The notes under the pieces were generated by a model, which saw only the letters and a program-made list of their open reading frames with translations, did not search any database and had not been told where the DNA came from. 64,000 nucleotides of DNA from Peribacillus muralis. Lineage in GTDB: Bacteria > Bacillota > Bacilli > Bacillales > DSM-1321. How positions within the stretch are numbered: position 1 is the first letter of the stretch; each line of letters begins with the position of its first letter. Of the stretch, positions 62,045 to 64,000 are shown piece by piece. The position numbers and the translations under genes are program-made. The stretch lies in NCBI RefSeq assembly GCF_001645685.2, contig NZ_CP017080.1:858001-922000 (forward strand). Direction: 5' to 3'.

Positions 62045-63334
62045 ATGCGAAAAATGGATTATCAAAATGTAAAGGGAACGCAAGATTATTTACCGGATAC
62101 AGAGGTTTTACGAAGGGGGATCAGAAGGACAATAGAAGATGTGTTTATCCAATACGGGTGTAGGCCATTGGAAACACCGATATTGAATTACAAGGGATTG
62201 CTAGCTTCCAAGTACGGCGGGGGTGCGGAAATTTTAGAGGAAATGTATACCTTGACGGACAGGGGAGAAAGAGATTTGGCACTGCGATACGATCTCACTA
62301 TTCCCTTTGCAAAAGTAGTTGCAATGAACCCAAGCATAAGGATGCCTTTTAAAAGATATGAGATAGGTAAAGTCTTCAGGGATGGTCCGATAAAAACGGG
62401 CAGGCTTCGTGAATTTACACAATGTGATGTGGATATTGTGGGAATTGAATCTCAAATTGCTGAAGCGGAATTAATGATGATGGCATTGGATGCATTTCGC
62501 AAGCTTGATTTAAAAGTAAGTATTCACTATAACAATCGAAAATTATTAACTGGAATGCTTGAATTTTTTGGAACGACAGATGAAAAGATCAATAAAGTGA
62601 TATTGATACTTGATAAACTTGATAAGATTGGATTGGAGGCAGTTTCGGCGGAGCTGGCAGAACAAGGGCTGCAACCTGCAACCATCAAATACATTAATCG
62701 GTTTTTAACCGATGCTGATAATACAAGGTTAGGTTACTTTGCGCCATTAGCTGAACGAAATGAACAAGTTAAGCAGGGATTGGCAGAATTAAAAGAGCTG
62801 GAATCTTATTTGGAATTCCTTGGTGTCGATGATCGATGTACATTCAATCCATTTTTAGCAAGAGGGTTGGAGATATATACCGGTACGGTTTATGAGATTT
62901 TTTTATCTGATGAAAGCATTAAGTCAAGTATTGGCAGTGGCGGAAGATATGACAACGCCATTGGTGGATTGATCGGAACGAATGGGAGTTATTCGACAGT
63001 CGGGATCTCATTGGGACTGGATGTAATTTATACTGCCTTGCTCCCATTAAAGGGAAAAATCGTGGAAAACCCTGATGTGGATTTTTATGTGATCCCGATA
63101 AATACCGAAAAGCACGCATTATTGGTAGCAAGACAGCTAAGGAATAAAGGATATAAGGTGGAGTGTGAATTAGGAAAGAAAAGGCTCGGCAAAGCTTTAG
63201 ATAAAGCAAATAAAGAGAAATTCCGTAACGTCATCATCGTTGGGGAGGACGAAGTGAAAAATGATCAAATAAAAATCAAAGATATGTTCTCTGGCGAAGA
63301 AAGAATGGATTCTTTTTCGTTTAATGAAAACTGA
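62045..63334 (+). CDS. hisS: Histidyl-tRNA synthetase (probable second copy)
   Basis: 429-residue class II synthetase that charges tRNA-His. Motif 1 region is KGTQDYLPDTEVLRRGI. Motif 2 is KRYEIGKVFRDGPIKTGRLR with FTQCDVDIVGIES. The histidine-specific block is NPFLARGLEIYTGTVYEI, motif 3 is SIGSGGRYDNAIGGLIG, and a C-terminal anticodon-binding domain starts around VDFYVIPINTEKHAL. The distinct sequence (shorter insertion, no aspS neighbour) suggests the paralog that several Bacillaceae carry beside the housekeeping hisS; hisZ is unlikely because catalytic motifs and the anticodon domain are present. It is controlled by the His leader attenuator. TGGAGGA precedes the ATG. Confidence 0.88.
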   Translation: MRKMDYQNVKGTQDYLPDTEVLRRGIRRTIEDVFIQYGCRPLETPILNYKGLLASKYGGGAEILEEMYTLTDRGERDLALRYDLTIPFAKVVAMNPSIRMPFKRYEIGKVFRDGPIKTGRLREFTQCDVDIVGIESQIAEAELMMMALDAFRKLDLKVSIHYNNRKLLTGMLEFFGTTDEKINKVILILDKLDKIGLEAVSAELAEQGLQPATIKYINRFLTDADNTRLGYFAPLAERNEQVKQGLAELKELESYLEFLGVDDRCTFNPFLARGLEIYTGTVYEIFLSDESIKSSIGSGGRYDNAIGGLIGTNGSYSTVGISLGLDVIYTALLPLKGKIVENPDVDFYVIPINTEKHALLVARQLRNKGYKVECELGKKRLGKALDKANKEKFRNVIIVGEDEVKNDQIKIKDMFSGEERMDSFSFNEN

Positions 63335-63463
63335 GGGATATCGAGTCCTATATTGAAGGGGCTTCAATTCTGAAAATCCTAAGAAAGCTTTTGGTATTAA
63401 ATGAAATTATTTGTAAATTTTCAAATTATTTGATATGTTTGATTGGAAAATTAAATACGTGTA

Positions 63464-63639
63464 GAAGCAGGTGTAGATTGATAGTATTTTTTCATCTACA
63501 TAATAGGGAAGTCGGTTGGAGCCCGACGCTGTCCCGCAACTGTATTTGGGAGCGATTCGAAAAAACCACTGTCTTCAGAAAATGAAGATGGGAAGGTTCG
63601 AAAGAGCGATGATCATAAGCCAGGAGACCTGCCTGCTTC
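63464..63639 (+). ncRNA. Cobalamin riboswitch
   Basis: All landmarks of the adenosylcobalamin riboswitch are present: GGGAAGTCGGTTGGAGCCCG, then ACGCTGTCCCGCAACTGTA; and the B12 box AAGCCAGGAGACCTGCC at 63617-63633. Closing stem P1 is GAAGCAGG (63464-63471) with CCTGCTTC (63632-63639). The TGTAGAT/ATCTACA stem lies in the 5' part. A terminator at 63751 probably forms the expression platform. Confidence 0.93.
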
Positions 63640-63696
63640 AGCACACATCTATACCTACGAGGATAGGGGGTGTTAAGTGCGAGCGATTGATCAGCA

Positions 63697-63778
63697 TGTT
63701 TTTGTTTTGTCGTGGAAAAACATGTTTATTTACGTATCAATTCAAACTTAACAACTTCTTCTTGAAGTTGTTTTTTTA
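63697..63778 (+). terminator. Expression platform/terminator of the cobalamin riboswitch
   Basis: ACAACTTC-TTCTT-GAAGTTGT followed by seven T residues (63751-63778) is a rho-independent terminator. A second hairpin, CATGTTTTT / AAAAACATG (63697-63723), lies between it and the aptamer and could be the competing structure. Confidence 0.8.
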
Positions 63779-63934
63779 TTTGACATGATTATCTGAAGCT
63801 GGTGAACGCGGAAAGAAGTGCAGGAAATGAAAAGCCTTTGATTCTTTTTGAAAGGGCTTACAATGATGCGGGGAATCATTCAGGTATCGCCTTTGATTAA
63901 GTCCTATCGTGAAGTTGAAGTGAGGAGGAAAGAA

Positions 63935-64000
63935 ATGGGTGAAGCGGAACTTCAATGTAATGAATCTTTATTTTCTCATGGTCCGGACATTGCAGTATTT
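63935..64000 (+). CDS. Start of an unidentified B12-riboswitch-controlled gene (runs off window)
   Basis: ATG 63935 follows AGGAGG at six bases and opens a frame to the window end (MGEAELQCNESLFSHGPDIA). The frame also extends upstream to ATG 63863 (MMRGIIQVSPLIKSYREVEV), preceded by GAAAGGGC, so the true start may be earlier. Twenty-two codons are too few to name the protein; the riboswitch implies cobalamin transport, synthesis or a B12-related isoenzyme. Confidence 0.6.
   Translation, partial: MGEAELQCNESLFSHGPDIAVF

Noticed and set aside
63516..63788. A 90-codon frame near the window end
   Set aside because: It runs through the cobalamin riboswitch and its terminator.

Overview
The window looks like the chromosome of an endospore-forming Bacillaceae, most like the Peribacillus / Bacillus simplex group. 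The evidence is moderate-to-low GC, strong AAGGAGG-type ribosome binding sites, frequent TTG/GTG starts, two gerA-type germinant receptor operons, the spore protein YyaC, CcpA cre sites, a LicT/RAT antitermination system and a Bacillaceae-type dispersed GC-rich repeat. The genus assignment is inference. No rRNA, tRNA or CRISPR array was seen.

Layout. (1) 1-13 kb is metabolic: the end of an NCS1 permease; a LysR regulator beside a wrecked AbrB-type membrane gene; yyaC; a yraO-yraN / yraM locus (CitMHS transporter, LysR, PrpF-type isomerase); a decayed NCS1 fragment; a pyruvate-oxidase-like enzyme with an OFA-type MFS transporter; a secreted peptidoglycan-binding protein; an isochorismatase-like hydrolase; and an IS1182-type transposase tail. 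(2) 13.0-19.8 kb is one minus-strand operon behind a promoter carrying a perfect Fur box. It encodes an oligopeptide/nickel-type ABC importer (binding protein, permease, a permease-ATPase fusion, a second ATPase), two mutually similar proteins of unknown function and an FmdE-like protein. (3) 20-27 kb is a pseudouridine/nucleoside region: an HTH-PfkB protein with a degenerate kinase motif, a frameshifted EamA transporter, psuK-psuG, a CNT-type nucleoside transporter and a nucleoside hydrolase, with cre sites and a shared operator-like palindrome. (4) 27-31 kb holds the first ger operon and an XRE regulator. (5) 32-42 kb is mixed: SnoaL-like protein and aldo/keto reductase divergent from TetR; an exported 5-hydroxyisourate-hydrolase-like protein; a two-component system; a membrane protein; a decayed glutathionylspermidine-synthase-family gene; a cupin; a cytidine-deaminase-like enzyme; an FAH-family enzyme; and a DUF4083-like small protein. 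(6) 41.9-43.6 kb is a broken IS1182-type element inserted in a terminator hairpin, which is present as an identical 25-bp copy on each side. (7) 43.8-47.5 kb is the second ger operon. (8) 47.7-52.3 kb is a beta-glucoside PTS operon (licT-bglP-bglA) with two RAT/terminator units and a cre-like site. (9) 52.4-61.7 kb ends in a sigma-54 module: an enhancer-binding regulator divergent from a -24/-12 promoter and perfect cre site that drive a small membrane protein, an NCS1 permease, a heme-dependent oxidative N-demethylase-like protein (DUF3445), a DmmA-like protein, a ferredoxin-type reductase and an aldehyde dehydrogenase. (10) 61.8-64 kb is a second histidyl-tRNA synthetase behind a His-rich leader peptide and attenuator, then a cobalamin riboswitch and the start of a gene leaving the window.

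How the parts work together. Most intact units are nutrient-specific uptake-plus-catabolism cassettes (tricarboxylate-like acids, pseudouridine/nucleosides, beta-glucosides, an N-methylated compound). Several carry cre sites, so they should be secondary to preferred sugars. Much of the remaining intergenic space is gene wreckage (AbrB, NCS1, EamA, glutathionylspermidine synthase, three IS1182 traces), which points to an accessory region in turnover. The least described units are the Fur-regulated importer operon, the HTH-PfkB regulator candidate with its palindrome, the sigma-54 N-demethylation operon and the His-leader attenuator.
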